From NCBI RefSeq assembly GCF_963678635.1, contig NW_026971702.1:35003-99002 (forward strand): DNA of 64,000 nucleotides. Direction: 5' to 3'. Source of the stretch: Symsagittifera roscoffensis (lineage: Eukaryota; Xenacoelomorpha; Acoela; Convolutidae). Positions 23,174 to 32,440 of this stretch are shown piece after piece; the first letter of the stretch is position 1; the number at the start of each line of letters is the position of its first letter. The notes beneath the pieces were generated by a model, which had not been told where the DNA came from, ran no database searches, and saw only the letters and a list, made by a program, of their open reading frames with translations. The position numbers and the translations under genes are program-made.

Positions 23174-26100
23174 CTGAGGATGAGGAGGAGGAGGAGGAGG
23201 AGGAGGAATTGGCGACACGGCAGTGGATGTGAGCGGAGTGAGGTTCGTGGCCACGTACCAACCTCTGTGGGATGGACAAACGGACGATTTCGCCAGATAC
23301 AGAGAGGAATTGGAAGATATGTTGATAACCCAGAACCTCTTGGTGATCGGCGGGGACTTCAACTCCAGCGTGGGGGACACCAGAGAACGGAGCAGAGACA
23401 CAGTCGCAGGGAAGTTCGGGCTGGGCAAGACGAATACTGCAGGAGTGGACCTGATCGAGTGGTGCCACGCCAACCAGTTAGCGTGGGTGAACTCGTTCTT
23501 CCAACACAAGAACAGAGGAACGTGGAAAAACCCGGCGAACGGAAGCTGGCACGAGCTAGACGGCTTTTTGGTTAAGCAGAAGGAGAGAAGCCGAAGAGTC
23601 GTCAACGTCAGCACGTTGGGAGTGAACAAACTGAGCGACCACCGGGCGAAAAGGATGACCTGTAATCTGGAAGACAAGAAGAAGCGCCACCACGGTTCGA
23701 CGAAGGTCCAGCGCAGACGGACGGTGGATTGGGACAAGCTGAAGATCCCAGAAGTGGCAGCGAAATTCCGAGAGAAAATCGAGAACCCGGAGGATTCAGT
23801 GGAAGACTGGAACGACGCGATGAAGCTGTTTGAGAAAGCGGGAAATCTAGCCTGTGGTTCCAAAGCGAAACGGAACTTGAGCCCGTGCCTAGATACTCAC
23901 CTGGAAGAGATCGACAACTTTCAGAACCTTATCACTCGACTTACCCAGGAAATGAACAACAACATCCCGACAGCGACAGAAGAACGGAAGACGGTCAGGA
24001 AAGACTACAAAAAAGCGAAGAAACGGTGGGAAGAAGAGTGGTGGATGGAAATTGTCGAAGACGCGAGGAAGGCAGAACTCCAAGGTGACATCGGGACGCT
24101 GTACAAGACGCTGAAGCGTATTGGAATCAGAGACAACTGCACCTTTGAAGACGAAACCTTCAGCCCCGAAGAGTTCCGAAGTCACTTTATGAAAGTATCA
24201 GAGAACAGATACGAAAGAGGACGAGACGAGATCGTTAGGACCCTGGAAGAGATCCCCGAGCGCACCGACCAGACAGCACTAGAAGCGGCCATTGAACTGG
24301 AGAGAGTGGTCACGTGGAGCGAGTTTGAAACAGAGTTGGCCAAGATAAGGGATGAAGCACCAGGGAACGACGGAGTTCGGATGCTAGCAGTAAAGGTGGC
24401 CAGCAAACCAATTAAGCAGGAGCTCCACAGAATGATTGGGCAGTTGATAGACATGAAACCGGAGGACTGGCCAGAAGAAATAAAGGAAGGCTGGGTCATT
24501 TCCCTGCACAAGAAAGGTCCCAAGAACGACCTGGGCAACTACCGTGGAGTGTGCCTGTTACCACTGGCAAGCAGACTGATCGCACGTATCCTCGCGACGA
24601 GACTCCGGACATGGGCAGAAACCATTGGCGCTCTGGACGAGAACCAGAACGGTTTCCGTGGTGGAAGGTCTACGGCTGACGCAACGCAGATCATTATCCG
24701 GATGGAAGAAGAAACAAGAAGAGTGTACGGAATGACAGACGAGTGCAACGAGAACCGGCCAGGGGCTGTCCTCCTAGACATCACCAAGGCTTACCCTCGC
24801 ACCAACAAACCCCTTCTGTGGGGTATGTTAGCCAGATTTGGCATGACGGACAAGGTGCTCGATCTGCTGAAAGGTCTCCATGAAGAAACGCGATACCGGG
24901 TGAAAGGAAAGGAAGGTCTAAGCGATGATTGGGCCCCCGCCAGAGGACTCAGAGAGGGGTGCGCAACATCACCTATCCTTTTCAACGTATACCATGCCGA
25001 AGCAATAAGAAGAGCGGAAAGAGAACGGAGAAAGGAGGCGGCGGAGAGAGGTCAAGAGTGCGGTCTCACCTGGAGGTGGACACCAGGAGGCAGCCTCCCA
25101 CCGAGAGAAAGGCCCAGAGCATTGCATAGCAGCAACAAGTGTAATTTCATCCTGGAGGACTCGTTGTTCGCAGACGACACCTCTCTACTTGGTTGGACCG
25201 AAGAGCTCGTCATAGGGAAAGAGGTGATCAAGAAGAAAATGATGGAGTTTGAAGAGAAATGCCACGACGGCAAAGAAGAATCCATCACTTTTGCAACTAC
25301 CAGCGCCCAGAAGACTAGAATGCTGGGAACGCTCATCGGGAAACGAGAAGACCGAGGAGCCAGGATCAAGAGAGGGAACCACGCGTGGAGCAAGGTGAAA
25401 CAATGGCTCTGGAATTCGAGCCTCTCCAAGCGCACCAGAGCATTGGTGGTCCAAGCCGTAGTGGAGTCCACTCTCCTGTTTGACTGTAGCGTTAGAGCAT
25501 GGACACCGACCGACATCCAGAAGTTCCAGAGCGTTGCAGACAGAGCCTACATGTTTGTGTGGAACAATGGAAAACCTCACACACTGATAAGGATGCAGAA
25601 TGAAGGAGTCAACAGCTACGAGACCCGCAGACAGTTGAACATTGAATCGATAAGGACCAAGATCGAGTGCAGAGCATTAGAGCGAATGGGCCACGTTCTC
25701 AGAATGTCGGATGAGAGGATTGTGAAGAAAGCTGTGCTCGGATCCTGGGACATGGAGAGGACATGCAGTGGGAACGCGCGAGGCAACACCATCCAGTACT
25801 GGCGCAGACTGCTGAAAGAAGCAGGACATGAAGGCGACAACAGCGAGAACCTCACCAATGACCGTAAACGATGGAAGAAGACCGTTACAGATCGCAGGAC
25901 GTTCCTCAAAAACTGGGAGGCGCAAATGTGCAACTGGCACAGAGGATTGGAAAAACCGGCCCGCTCACAATGGAATAGAGAGAGAATAAGTGACAGCGGT
26001 TGGCCTTGCCGCTGGGACGGATGCGACAAGATGTGCGCAACAAAAGGAGGACGGACGAATCACGAGAGAAAAGCACACAGAAGGGAGTCAGTGGACTACA

Positions 26101-26440
26101 AGTGTCCAAAGTGCAACGACAGTTTTTTGGACCAGGCTGCTCTGACAAACCACTTCAAGGCGTGCCAAGGAGGGCAGGGTGGGTTCTGTCCGAAGTGTCA
26201 GAGGTCCTTGTCGTTGAGCAACATGGCAAGACACCGGAGGACCTGTCGAGGAGAACACCCGACAGCCCCAGAAATAACCAACACCATTATCACAGGACGA
26301 TTCGCCGGAACGAGAGCCAGAATCCAATGCGAAGAATGCGGTACTTGAGTGACAAAAAACAACATTTCAAGACACTGGATCACATGTCCTGGAAACTGGG
26401 AATCAAGGCCCCCCACGGGGCGTAAATGACAAAAGAAGAA
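23174..26440 (+). mobile_element. 5'-truncated, G+C-rich LINE insertion
   Basis: The base composition changes sharply from A+T-rich Polinton DNA to visibly G+C-rich sequence at about 23,174 and back at about 26,440. The left edge has a GGA/GAG trinucleotide run and the right edge AAAGAAGAAGAAAGAAG, a simple-repeat tail like those ending RTE-type elements. A target-site duplication could not be fixed. Confidence 0.85.
23184..26348 (+). CDS. LINE endonuclease-reverse transcriptase with C-terminal zinc fingers, 5' truncated
   Basis: Open without a stop from 23,184 to 26,348 but with no ATG at the left, so the N-terminal part of the APE endonuclease is missing. Remaining endonuclease signs: VIGGDFNSSVG at about 23,343 and SDHRA near 23,635. 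RT motifs: YRGVCLLPLASRL, GFRGGRSTADAT, LDITKAYPRTN (about 24,775), GLREGCATSPILFN, and the catalytic FADD at 25,167-25,178. The C-terminus has three C2H2/C2HC fingers (CRWDGCDKMC...H...H, CPKCNDSF...H...C, CPKCQRSL...H...C) at about 26,005-26,240. The clade is uncertain (RTE-like is possible). Confidence 0.9.
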   Translation, partial: GGGGGGGGIGDTAVDVSGVRFVATYQPLWDGQTDDFARYREELEDMLITQNLLVIGGDFNSSVGDTRERSRDTVAGKFGLGKTNTAGVDLIEWCHANQLAWVNSFFQHKNRGTWKNPANGSWHELDGFLVKQKERSRRVVNVSTLGVNKLSDHRAKRMTCNLEDKKKRHHGSTKVQRRRTVDWDKLKIPEVAAKFREKIENPEDSVEDWNDAMKLFEKAGNLACGSKAKRNLSPCLDTHLEEIDNFQNLITRLTQEMNNNIPTATEERKTVRKDYKKAKKRWEEEWWMEIVEDARKAELQGDIGTLYKTLKRIGIRDNCTFEDETFSPEEFRSHFMKVSENRYERGRDEIVRTLEEIPERTDQTALEAAIELERVVTWSEFETELAKIRDEAPGNDGVRMLAVKVASKPIKQELHRMIGQLIDMKPEDWPEEIKEGWVISLHKKGPKNDLGNYRGVCLLPLASRLIARILATRLRTWAETIGALDENQNGFRGGRSTADATQIIIRMEEETRRVYGMTDECNENRPGAVLLDITKAYPRTNKPLLWGMLARFGMTDKVLDLLKGLHEETRYRVKGKEGLSDDWAPARGLREGCATSPILFNVYHAEAIRRAERERRKEAAERGQECGLTWRWTPGGSLPPRERPRALHSSNKCNFILEDSLFADDTSLLGWTEELVIGKEVIKKKMMEFEEKCHDGKEESITFATTSAQKTRMLGTLIGKREDRGARIKRGNHAWSKVKQWLWNSSLSKRTRALVVQAVVESTLLFDCSVRAWTPTDIQKFQSVADRAYMFVWNNGKPHTLIRMQNEGVNSYETRRQLNIESIRTKIECRALERMGHVLRMSDERIVKKAVLGSWDMERTCSGNARGNTIQYWRRLLKEAGHEGDNSENLTNDRKRWKKTVTDRRTFLKNWEAQMCNWHRGLEKPARSQWNRERISDSGWPCRWDGCDKMCATKGGRTNHERKAHRRESVDYKCPKCNDSFLDQAALTNHFKACQGGQGGFCPKCQRSLSLSNMARHRRTCRGEHPTAPEITNTIITGRFAGTRARIQCEECGT

Positions 26441-26479
26441 GAAAGAAGTATTTTCACCAGCTTGTTTTTTAACCATTTT

Positions 26480-26734
26480 TTAAATCTCGGAATAATTATC
26501 TGCCAAACAAAAAAAATCTCTTGTCAATAAGATCACTGCTTGATAGCACTTCAACATACCATCTTCAATCTTTTTATACAACTTTACTGTGATATGTACC
26601 CGTTTTGTCAAAAGTTTTCGTTCCAACTTTTTTTCTCCCGAAGATATATCTTGAAATGCATTGTAAAAGTCTATATTTTCTTCTAGCGACGAGTACATAG
26701 TGGTGGTGGTAACGGTAGTGACTTCTTGGTTCAA
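26480..26734 (-). CDS. Small minus-strand ORF, unknown
   Basis: 84 codons with an ATG at 26,734 (MNQEVTTVTTTTMYSSLEEN) and a TAA about 40 bases from the LINE edge. It lies in the Polinton accessory region. Amino-acid composition is normal but no family is recognised, and no second copy in the window can test conservation. Confidence 0.35.
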   Translation of the reverse strand: MNQEVTTVTTTTMYSSLEENIDFYNAFQDISSGEKKLERKLLTKRVHITVKLYKKIEDGMLKCYQAVILLTRDFFCLADNYSEI

Positions 26735-27207
26735 CTATTTTATGAGAAAGTGAAATGAATAATGAATTGGGTAGGAGATGAACAAATCTCTGTGGTAAAC
26801 CTAAGCTCCAAGAGGGAACACCCAATTAGAAATTTATGAGGCATATACACTTTTATTACACCTGTCTTTTTTGTCTGGCACTCCTTAAGTAGCTCGTAAA
26901 CAGGATATACAATCACGTCGGTACACGTGTAATTCCTTTGATGTGGTCAGCTGCATGCCTTAATGTCTAGGAGGCATATAAAACAGGATTAAGGTTTTTC
27001 TTTGAAGTATACTTACTCCGGCCTAATTGGAGGGTTAGAATTATATTTTTCATTATGATTAATCTGATTGCCAGCCAAACATCCAGCCGCACCTTTCTAG
27101 CCCACACATTACACTAGCTTTTGCATAAACCTGAGTTGGTTTCCTTTTCTCAATTTTTTTCAACTTTCCGGTCAGAAGCTTTTTTGTCAGATAATTCTAA
27201 AGTTGAA
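26735..27207. other. Intergenic region upstream of the 205-aa ORF
   Basis: No convincing ORF. Possibly the promoter of the ORF at 27,208. No clear TATA box located. Confidence 0.3.
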
Positions 27208-27825
27208 ATGACTGCTCCTCTACAAATCATTTCGATCTCAGATTATGAGAGAACAGTTATCTACCAATTTTATACGAGAGAATTAGTTGCCGTTGTGCAG
27301 CAGCAGAAAGAGAGGCTAGCATCCTCTCCATTCAACTTCCTCGCCGCCAATCAACAATGGCAAGAGTGGTCAACGAAGAGTCATATAATGCTGCCCAACT
27401 ATGTGCTCGATCACAGTGAACTTCTTTGCCAGGAGCGTAAGCGGATGTATGAAAGCCCTACAACCCAATCCTACCTGGCCCTCGAAAAGACTGAAATAAA
27501 CGACACGGGATACCTCGAAGAATCACCAAGAAAAATACTTTTTCGGAACCATTGTGACTCCATACCCCTTTACGAGAACCAAGAGGGATCAATTCGCGAT
27601 TATCCTGAACGCGAGGGTTACTGCGAAATTCAAACAACTATCTCTTCTTCCGATTCTACTGTTCCAGATCAAGTTACTCCAATCTCCTCTGTTTTGGCTT
27701 CAGAACTAAGCAGTGGAACACAGATTTCCATCACCCCAGTGGTGGATCTGGCTACTCCTGAAACTCAGCCTGTCAATGCTTGCTACGTACCGAAGAAAAG
27801 GAAGATAGAGTTTAAACAGTTCTGA
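27208..27825 (+). CDS. Intact 205-aa Polinton accessory protein with NLS-like tail
   Basis: The ATG at 27,208 (MTAPLQIISISDYERTV) is preferred over a TTG 87 bases upstream. The frame is unbroken although neighbouring Polinton genes are broken. The N-terminal half is probably helical (YQFYTRELVAVVQQQKERL). The C-terminal half is Ser/Thr/Pro-rich and ends with PKKRKIEFKQF, a basic monopartite nuclear-import-like motif. It lies between the capsid module and polB on the same strand. No known domain seen; a nuclear regulatory or replication accessory role is only a guess. Confidence 0.6.
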   Translation: MTAPLQIISISDYERTVIYQFYTRELVAVVQQQKERLASSPFNFLAANQQWQEWSTKSHIMLPNYVLDHSELLCQERKRMYESPTTQSYLALEKTEINDTGYLEESPRKILFRNHCDSIPLYENQEGSIRDYPEREGYCEIQTTISSSDSTVPDQVTPISSVLASELSSGTQISITPVVDLATPETQPVNACYVPKKRKIEFKQF

Positions 27826-29430
27826 AAACTTAATAAGATTTATTACATTTTCAATCTTGCTGAGTTTTGTGCTGTTCTGAAACTTTTATTGAAAGAATTA
27901 TCAATTAATGTGTACAAAACTTTGATGGATAATTGACCTCAACGATGAATTAAAGTTTGTTTTGTTCTTTTCAATCAATAAAAAGGAAATAAAAACAAAA
28001 GAAAAAATAATAGGAAAAAAATCAAAATAGTTTTAAAAAGTCGGCATAAAAGTTTAAAAATGATATTTTTTGATAAATTTCTCGTCAAATCGAACTTACT
28101 TATATCACTTTTCTTTAATGCTCATTTCGAAAAATCGTAAAAGATAAACTGAATACTCATCCCTAGATTTTATCGAATGATGTTAAAACAAAAAACATAA
28201 AATGTTATTGTTATAATTTTTCATTATAAATATTAACACAGAAAAAGATAAAGATAGAAAAAGAGAGAATTGGCAATCCATAAACCCCATTAATATCCCT
28301 TTTGGGATATAGCTTTTTTAAAAGAAAGCTATTTGTGGATGGGTCCAACAATTCTGCCGGTTAATCAATCATAGTTACCTTTGACTCTTTACACTCTCTA
28401 TTTTTTCTCTCTCTCTCTAATATTTCTACAGCCTGGTAGGGTTAGCCAGGACTCTTAGGAGTAGACTTTAGAGAGTGTATGAGCCACTATAAAGCATTAT
28501 ATATAACAAAATCACGGGTCTTTAACAGAATTCACGTTTAATAACACTCATTTTAAGGTAAAAATGGTTAAAAAATTCAAAATAAATTTTTTCTTGATTT
28601 TTCAACATGGGTTACAACCCTGTCCAATACATTCCGACAAATTGATTGGACCAGGTTTCATTGGATTTGGAGACAAAAAGTTTTTTTTTGTAATTTTTTT
28701 TCACGACAGGAATATGTACTGAAATTGAAACCACTCAAATTTTTCACCCGACCTTACAGTGGGCAAGCGCTTCAGAGGTTCCAAATGAATAGCAATGCCG
28801 GGTAGTTATTGCCTACTCCATTAATCTTTTGAAGAACTATATGTGAAATTTGTCATAGAATACTAGTTTATTTGAGAAATGAACAAAATTCTCAACTACC
28901 ATTTATCATGTTTGTCAGGTATGTTTACATGTCTTCCTTGCTTGACTTGATTTGTGGGTTGCCATTTTGGTTGAAACGAAAAACTTGACAAAAAAATTCA
29001 AATACATTTTCAATGTTTAGTCAAGTTGACTAAACAGGGAAGTTGATGATAGAAGTGGGTGTCAACATTCACATTCACACACTTTAGGTAAAAGAAATAA
29101 CATTCCCGGATTGATCCCTTCTTGGAATTGTCAGCTACTCTAAACACAAGTATATATAATATATTTAAAACAGTTGAGTCATTTACGCAAATTCAATTTG
29201 ACAGTCATTTCATAAAACCATATAAAGCCCAAAACTACAACCACTTCAAAGCCACCGTTGATTTTATGCTTCACCCACGTAATTGAGTTTAATACGGTCT
29301 TGATCCATATTTGGTTTTTGAAAAACTTTTCACTTCTCGCTTTTGCTTTGTCAAAATCAGCTTTGGTAAAAAATTGATAAATTTGTTGAAAAGATTTCTT
29401 TTTTCCTGAACTCTCAATCTCGAACCAACA
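27826..29430. other. A+T-rich non-coding region with inverted repeats, before polB
   Basis: No supported ORF. It holds two abutting hairpins, ATATCCC-TTTT-GGGATAT (28,293-28,310) and ATAGCTTT...AAAGCTAT (28,309-28,332), enclosed by ATCCATAAA...TTTGTGGAT. It also holds an ACACTCTCT/AGAGAGTGT pair around 28,390 and 28,475, and a perfect 21-bp palindrome at 29,015-29,035. Probably the polB promoter region. Confidence 0.45.
29015..29035. promoter_or_regulatory. Perfect 21-bp palindrome upstream of polB
   Basis: GTTTAGTCAA-G-TTGACTAAAC, 10-bp arms around a single base, about 400 bases before the polB start. It may be a dimer-binding site; there is no second copy in the window. Confidence 0.3.
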
Positions 29431-30095
29431 ATGCCTAACTCAAGTGGAAAACAGAGACCAGTTATTTGTTTGATCTGCTCGAAAGTCTTTAGTTCACCAA
29501 GGAGCTTGAGACGCCATGAGCAAAATATCCATAAGATATTCGCAGCCCCACCGCCACCAACTAAATGTGACGAATGTCGAGAATCCTTCAGCTTGCAGGT
29601 TTAAGCTAGCGAGCATTTTGAGCTAGCTCACAACGTGTCAACTGATAATCTTTCTATCTACTGTCATACAATCTTCCTATCGGTTGAGAAGTTCCGGCAA
29701 CATATGTCGAAAAACCATCAACTACCCATTTGGACTCCCGGAAATGAGTTGGGAACATCAACTGCTCCAACTGAGTCTGCATTTAGGGGAAGTTAAAACG
29801 TTACGAGTTGAGCGTTGGGGAGGATGAATTGAATCTGATGAATGTGTGCGGTGATAGACGAAAGAGTGCAGGAAGTACCCTGTAAGTTTCAACTGCATGT
29901 GGACGTGAGTATGATAAAGTTCTCGAACGATACAAACAAAACTGGTGACGGGGAATTACGCCACGAGAAGACAATGATATATCTGAATTCTAAGATGATC
30001 AATGTCTTCTTCAATGGAATCGAGAAAGAGACATATTTGGAAATGATTGAGCATATGGTCAATGCCATCAACACGTTCTCTTCTCACGGCAGCGT
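29431..30095 (+). pseudogene. polB: Polinton family B DNA polymerase, N-terminal part
   Basis: One continuous frame from ATG 29,431 (MPNSSGKQRPVICLICSKVF), with C2H2-like fingers (CLICSKVF...H...H, CDECRESF, CHTIFLSVEKFRQHMSKNH), as in N-termini of Polinton polymerases. In-frame stops occur at about 29,602, 29,794, 29,806, 29,827, 29,833 and 29,836. From 29,839 it is open again and reaches INTFSSHGS, where the LTR element cuts in at 30,096. The protein-primed replicase function is lost in this copy. Confidence 0.7.
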
Positions 30096-30352
30096 TAGGA
30101 ATAAAGGGTCCTTTCTACTTTCTATCTTAGAAAGTAAATCTAAAATTCGCTGCGAAATATTTTATTAAAAAAGAAGTTAGTATGAATTTACAGCAAGTTG
30201 CCTTTTGACTCAATATTTATTTTTTACGGTGAGATTGGAGATATTCTCTCTGAGATTGAATACTATTTTAGAGAAGGGTTGGGGTGGTTGAGGAGAGTGG
30301 TGGTGGTGGTAGAAGAGAAGTTGTTGGAATGAATTCCCGTAGTTTTGAGCTT

Positions 30353-30361
30353 CTATTTATA
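30353..30361 (-). promoter_or_regulatory. TATA box of the 3' LTR
   Basis: Minus-strand TATAAATAG in GAGTATAAATAGAAGC, with transcription start expected roughly 30 bases downstream (near 30,325). The same box lies at 43,218-43,226 in the 5' LTR. An AATAAA follows about 135 bases downstream in the LTR (minus strand, near 30,220). Confidence 0.6.
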
Positions 30362-30387
30362 CTCAAATGGGAAAAATCACGCCACTT

Positions 30388-30515
30388 TTCGTATCAAATG
30401 AGAAGTTTCTTTTAACTTCGTATTCTTTATTCGTACATTCGTATTTTACGAGAAGAAGGTTTCGTATGCTCGTACTTTACGAGAGGAATCGTTATTATTC
30501 GTATTGAATGAGAAT
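30388..30515 (-). promoter_or_regulatory. Cluster of four 17-bp dyad sites upstream of the LTR TATA box
   Basis: TTCGTATCAAATGAGAA (30,388-30,404), TTCGTATTTTACGAGAA (30,438-30,454), CTCGTACTTTACGAG (30,469-30,483, perfect 6-bp arms) and TTCGTATTGAATGAGAA (30,499-30,515). Centres of the first three gaps are about 50, 30 and 30 bases apart. They occupy the U3 position directly upstream of the TATA box, as transactivator or host-factor sites would. Confidence 0.55.
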
Positions 30516-30683
30516 AGTCGTTTCAATTCTCAATGCTTAAAACGTTATACGAATTATTCCAATAGCATTTCCCTTCCTTTTGCAAGGGAATAAAAACATA
30601 TTTCTTTGGTGGTGGCGGCGGCGTCACATTTTGTGAACGCAATAAAATAATTCATGTTTCTGTTTCTATTTGAAATCAGAACA

Positions 30684-31274
30684 TATCCATCCTCCTATTT
30701 GGAGAAGGAAAAAACTAAAACTTTCATTTTTATTACTTTCACTTGAATAGTGGGGTAATTGTTGATCGATCGAAGCTTTTTCTTTCAATCTCATAAAGTT
30801 TTGTTGGTATTACGGGTAGCAGATGTTTTTGAACAAAAGCTTTTTCTTTCAATCTCATAAAGTTGGTTAGTAGTTTATTGGTATTACAGGTAGCAGATGT
30901 TTTTAATCAACTGATACTTTGAGTCAGGCTTGAATAAATATAAATACATCAGTTACATTTATAAATCAAAATAGAGTTTACACAACCAAGGGATTTAACT
31001 ATAAAATTAAATACATCAAAATTATCTGTTTCTCAAAAGTTTGAAGGTTAGTTTTATTCCTTGAACATTCTTTTTCCGAAGTCTCCTTTTTTTCTGAAGT
31101 ATGTGAAGTAGATGTCCATACGCGTAATAAGGGGAGGACTGGTTCATACAAAGGGGGTATTTTTGTGTTTTTTGTTTTTTATAAAAGTCAAAATTGTTGA
31201 GAAAGGAAATCAATAGCTATACTACATAGCTATATAAAGCGAAAGAATAAATGTTTAAATAAAAGGATAAATTT
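30684..31274 (-). other. 3' untranslated region of the LTR element with polypurine tract and direct repeat
   Basis: Next to the LTR the minus strand reads AAATAGGAGGATGGATA, a plausible weak polypurine tract. A direct repeat starting AAGCTTTTTCTTTCAATC and ending GGTAGCAGATGTTTTT occurs at about 30,773-30,830 and 30,837-30,904. No ORF is supported here. Confidence 0.5.
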
Positions 31275-32033
31275 TTACAATTTTCCTTCCAACCGGGCTA
31301 TAAGTTGGTGAGTTTTTGTTTTCAAATAGTGGATTTGCTTTTTCAGCTCCCGGATTTGATGCGTTTCATGGATATGACTGCGCTGAATTTGCTCAGTATA
31401 GTCATCTAACTGGGGGTTTTGTAATTTTGCTGTCAGATATTTTGCTGGGACATAGATTTTTTGATATTCAAGAAGGGAATTAGTTATGGAATACATTTTT
31501 TTTATAGGGTGATAGGCTTCTAATTTAAAACGATTGATTAATGGATTCAAAGCATAATTGAGATCCATCTCGAAGCCAGGAGTGCTTTTAGAATTAATGC
31601 ATCGTTCCCTTTCTAACTGAATATGTAATTTAGTGTTTAATTCAGTGGGGTGCAAGGGCTGTCGCCTAATGGTCATTGGATATTGAGAAGTTGATACCGG
31701 CGTATTTGCCGTTAGTATCTTATATGGTTTTACAATCTGGGTTCGCTTTTTAATTTTGGAATTCGAGGGAACCACGGGTATTTTAAAATCAGGGGGTGAA
31801 ATTTTTAGGGGTGGTGGCTGTGATGCTGCAGTTATTGGGACAGCTGAATTGGTTTGAAGTAGTGGCTCAACGAAGGATCGTGTTGAGGTCGGCTTTGCAG
31901 TTGGTGTTGTAGTAGTAGAAACAGTTGGTTGTTGAGTGAGTGCTGAAATCTGCGAGTCCAGTGGATCGGTTTGTGGCAGGAGTGAGAGAAGATCCTCAAA
32001 ATCTCTCAAGTCGTCATCAAGTGATGCGTCCAT
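31275..32033 (-). CDS. Intact 252-aa 3' ORF (candidate accessory or transactivator protein)
   Basis: ATG at 32,033, stop at 31,275, no interruption. The N-terminus is acidic with bulky hydrophobics (DDDLRDFEDLLSLLP), as in transcription activation segments. Residues 30-110 are Pro/Thr/Ser-rich. The C-terminal 50 residues (QRSHIHETHQIRELKKQIHY and after) look like a coiled coil. It lies between env and the 3' LTR, where complex retroviruses keep accessory genes. No homologue recognised; the transactivator idea is inferred from layout and the dyad sites in the LTR. Confidence 0.7.
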   Translation of the reverse strand: MDASLDDDLRDFEDLLSLLPQTDPLDSQISALTQQPTVSTTTTPTAKPTSTRSFVEPLLQTNSAVPITAASQPPPLKISPPDFKIPVVPSNSKIKKRTQIVKPYKILTANTPVSTSQYPMTIRRQPLHPTELNTKLHIQLERERCINSKSTPGFEMDLNYALNPLINRFKLEAYHPIKKMYSITNSLLEYQKIYVPAKYLTAKLQNPQLDDYTEQIQRSHIHETHQIRELKKQIHYLKTKTHQLIARLEGKL

Positions 32034-32076
32034 AGTTGAATCAGTTGGTATATCCTAGAACAGTAGAATTTTTTTA

Positions 32077-32440
32077 TTAGACTGGGTTTGTTGGGTGATC
32101 CAAGTTTTGAGTTTTTCTCTCAAAACTTGTTAATTGGATGTGAGGATACATGCGATCCTGGTTTATTTTATCAATTTCCTCTAAAAGAGGAGCTTGTAAT
32201 TTTTGATCACAATCTTGTTCTATTTTTTCAGTTTGCTCTTCTTGAGTGAAAATTGAGGTCACTATGGAAGTGAAAAGTATATTATATGAAGCGGCAAGCA
32301 ATACTTTGCCAAAGTGTAGTGAGCGGCCGGTGATTTTGTGAATATGCATAGCCTTTATTATGAATACAAGGCAATCTAGTATGAATTTCACAAATAGAAA
32401 AGAAGCGAAGACTATTCCGCATTTTTCTAAATAGTATTGT
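32077..32440 (-). pseudogene. env: Env C-terminal transmembrane and cytoplasmic segment, frame-shifted
   Basis: In a frame different from the env ectodomain the minus strand continues with hydrophobic CGIVFASFLFVKFILDCLVF, then a second hydrophobic stretch and a charged tail (TQEEQTEKIEQDC), ending at 32,077. A frame change near 32,430 separates it from the ectodomain. Confidence 0.6.

Larger units (their letters stand above)
30096..30683 (-). repeat. 3' LTR (left copy)
   Basis: 588 bp, matching 42,961-43,548 with one substitution seen (near 30,246). In element orientation it starts TGTTCTGATTTC. The other end is not CA and abuts polB directly. If the LTR really extends to the primer site, this copy has lost about 45 bp. 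Confidence 0.93.

Noticed and set aside
23142-25580. Long minus-strand ORFs (up to 231 codons) opposite the LINE gene
   Set aside because: They mirror the G+C-rich LINE codons; the plus-strand frame has clear RT and endonuclease motifs.
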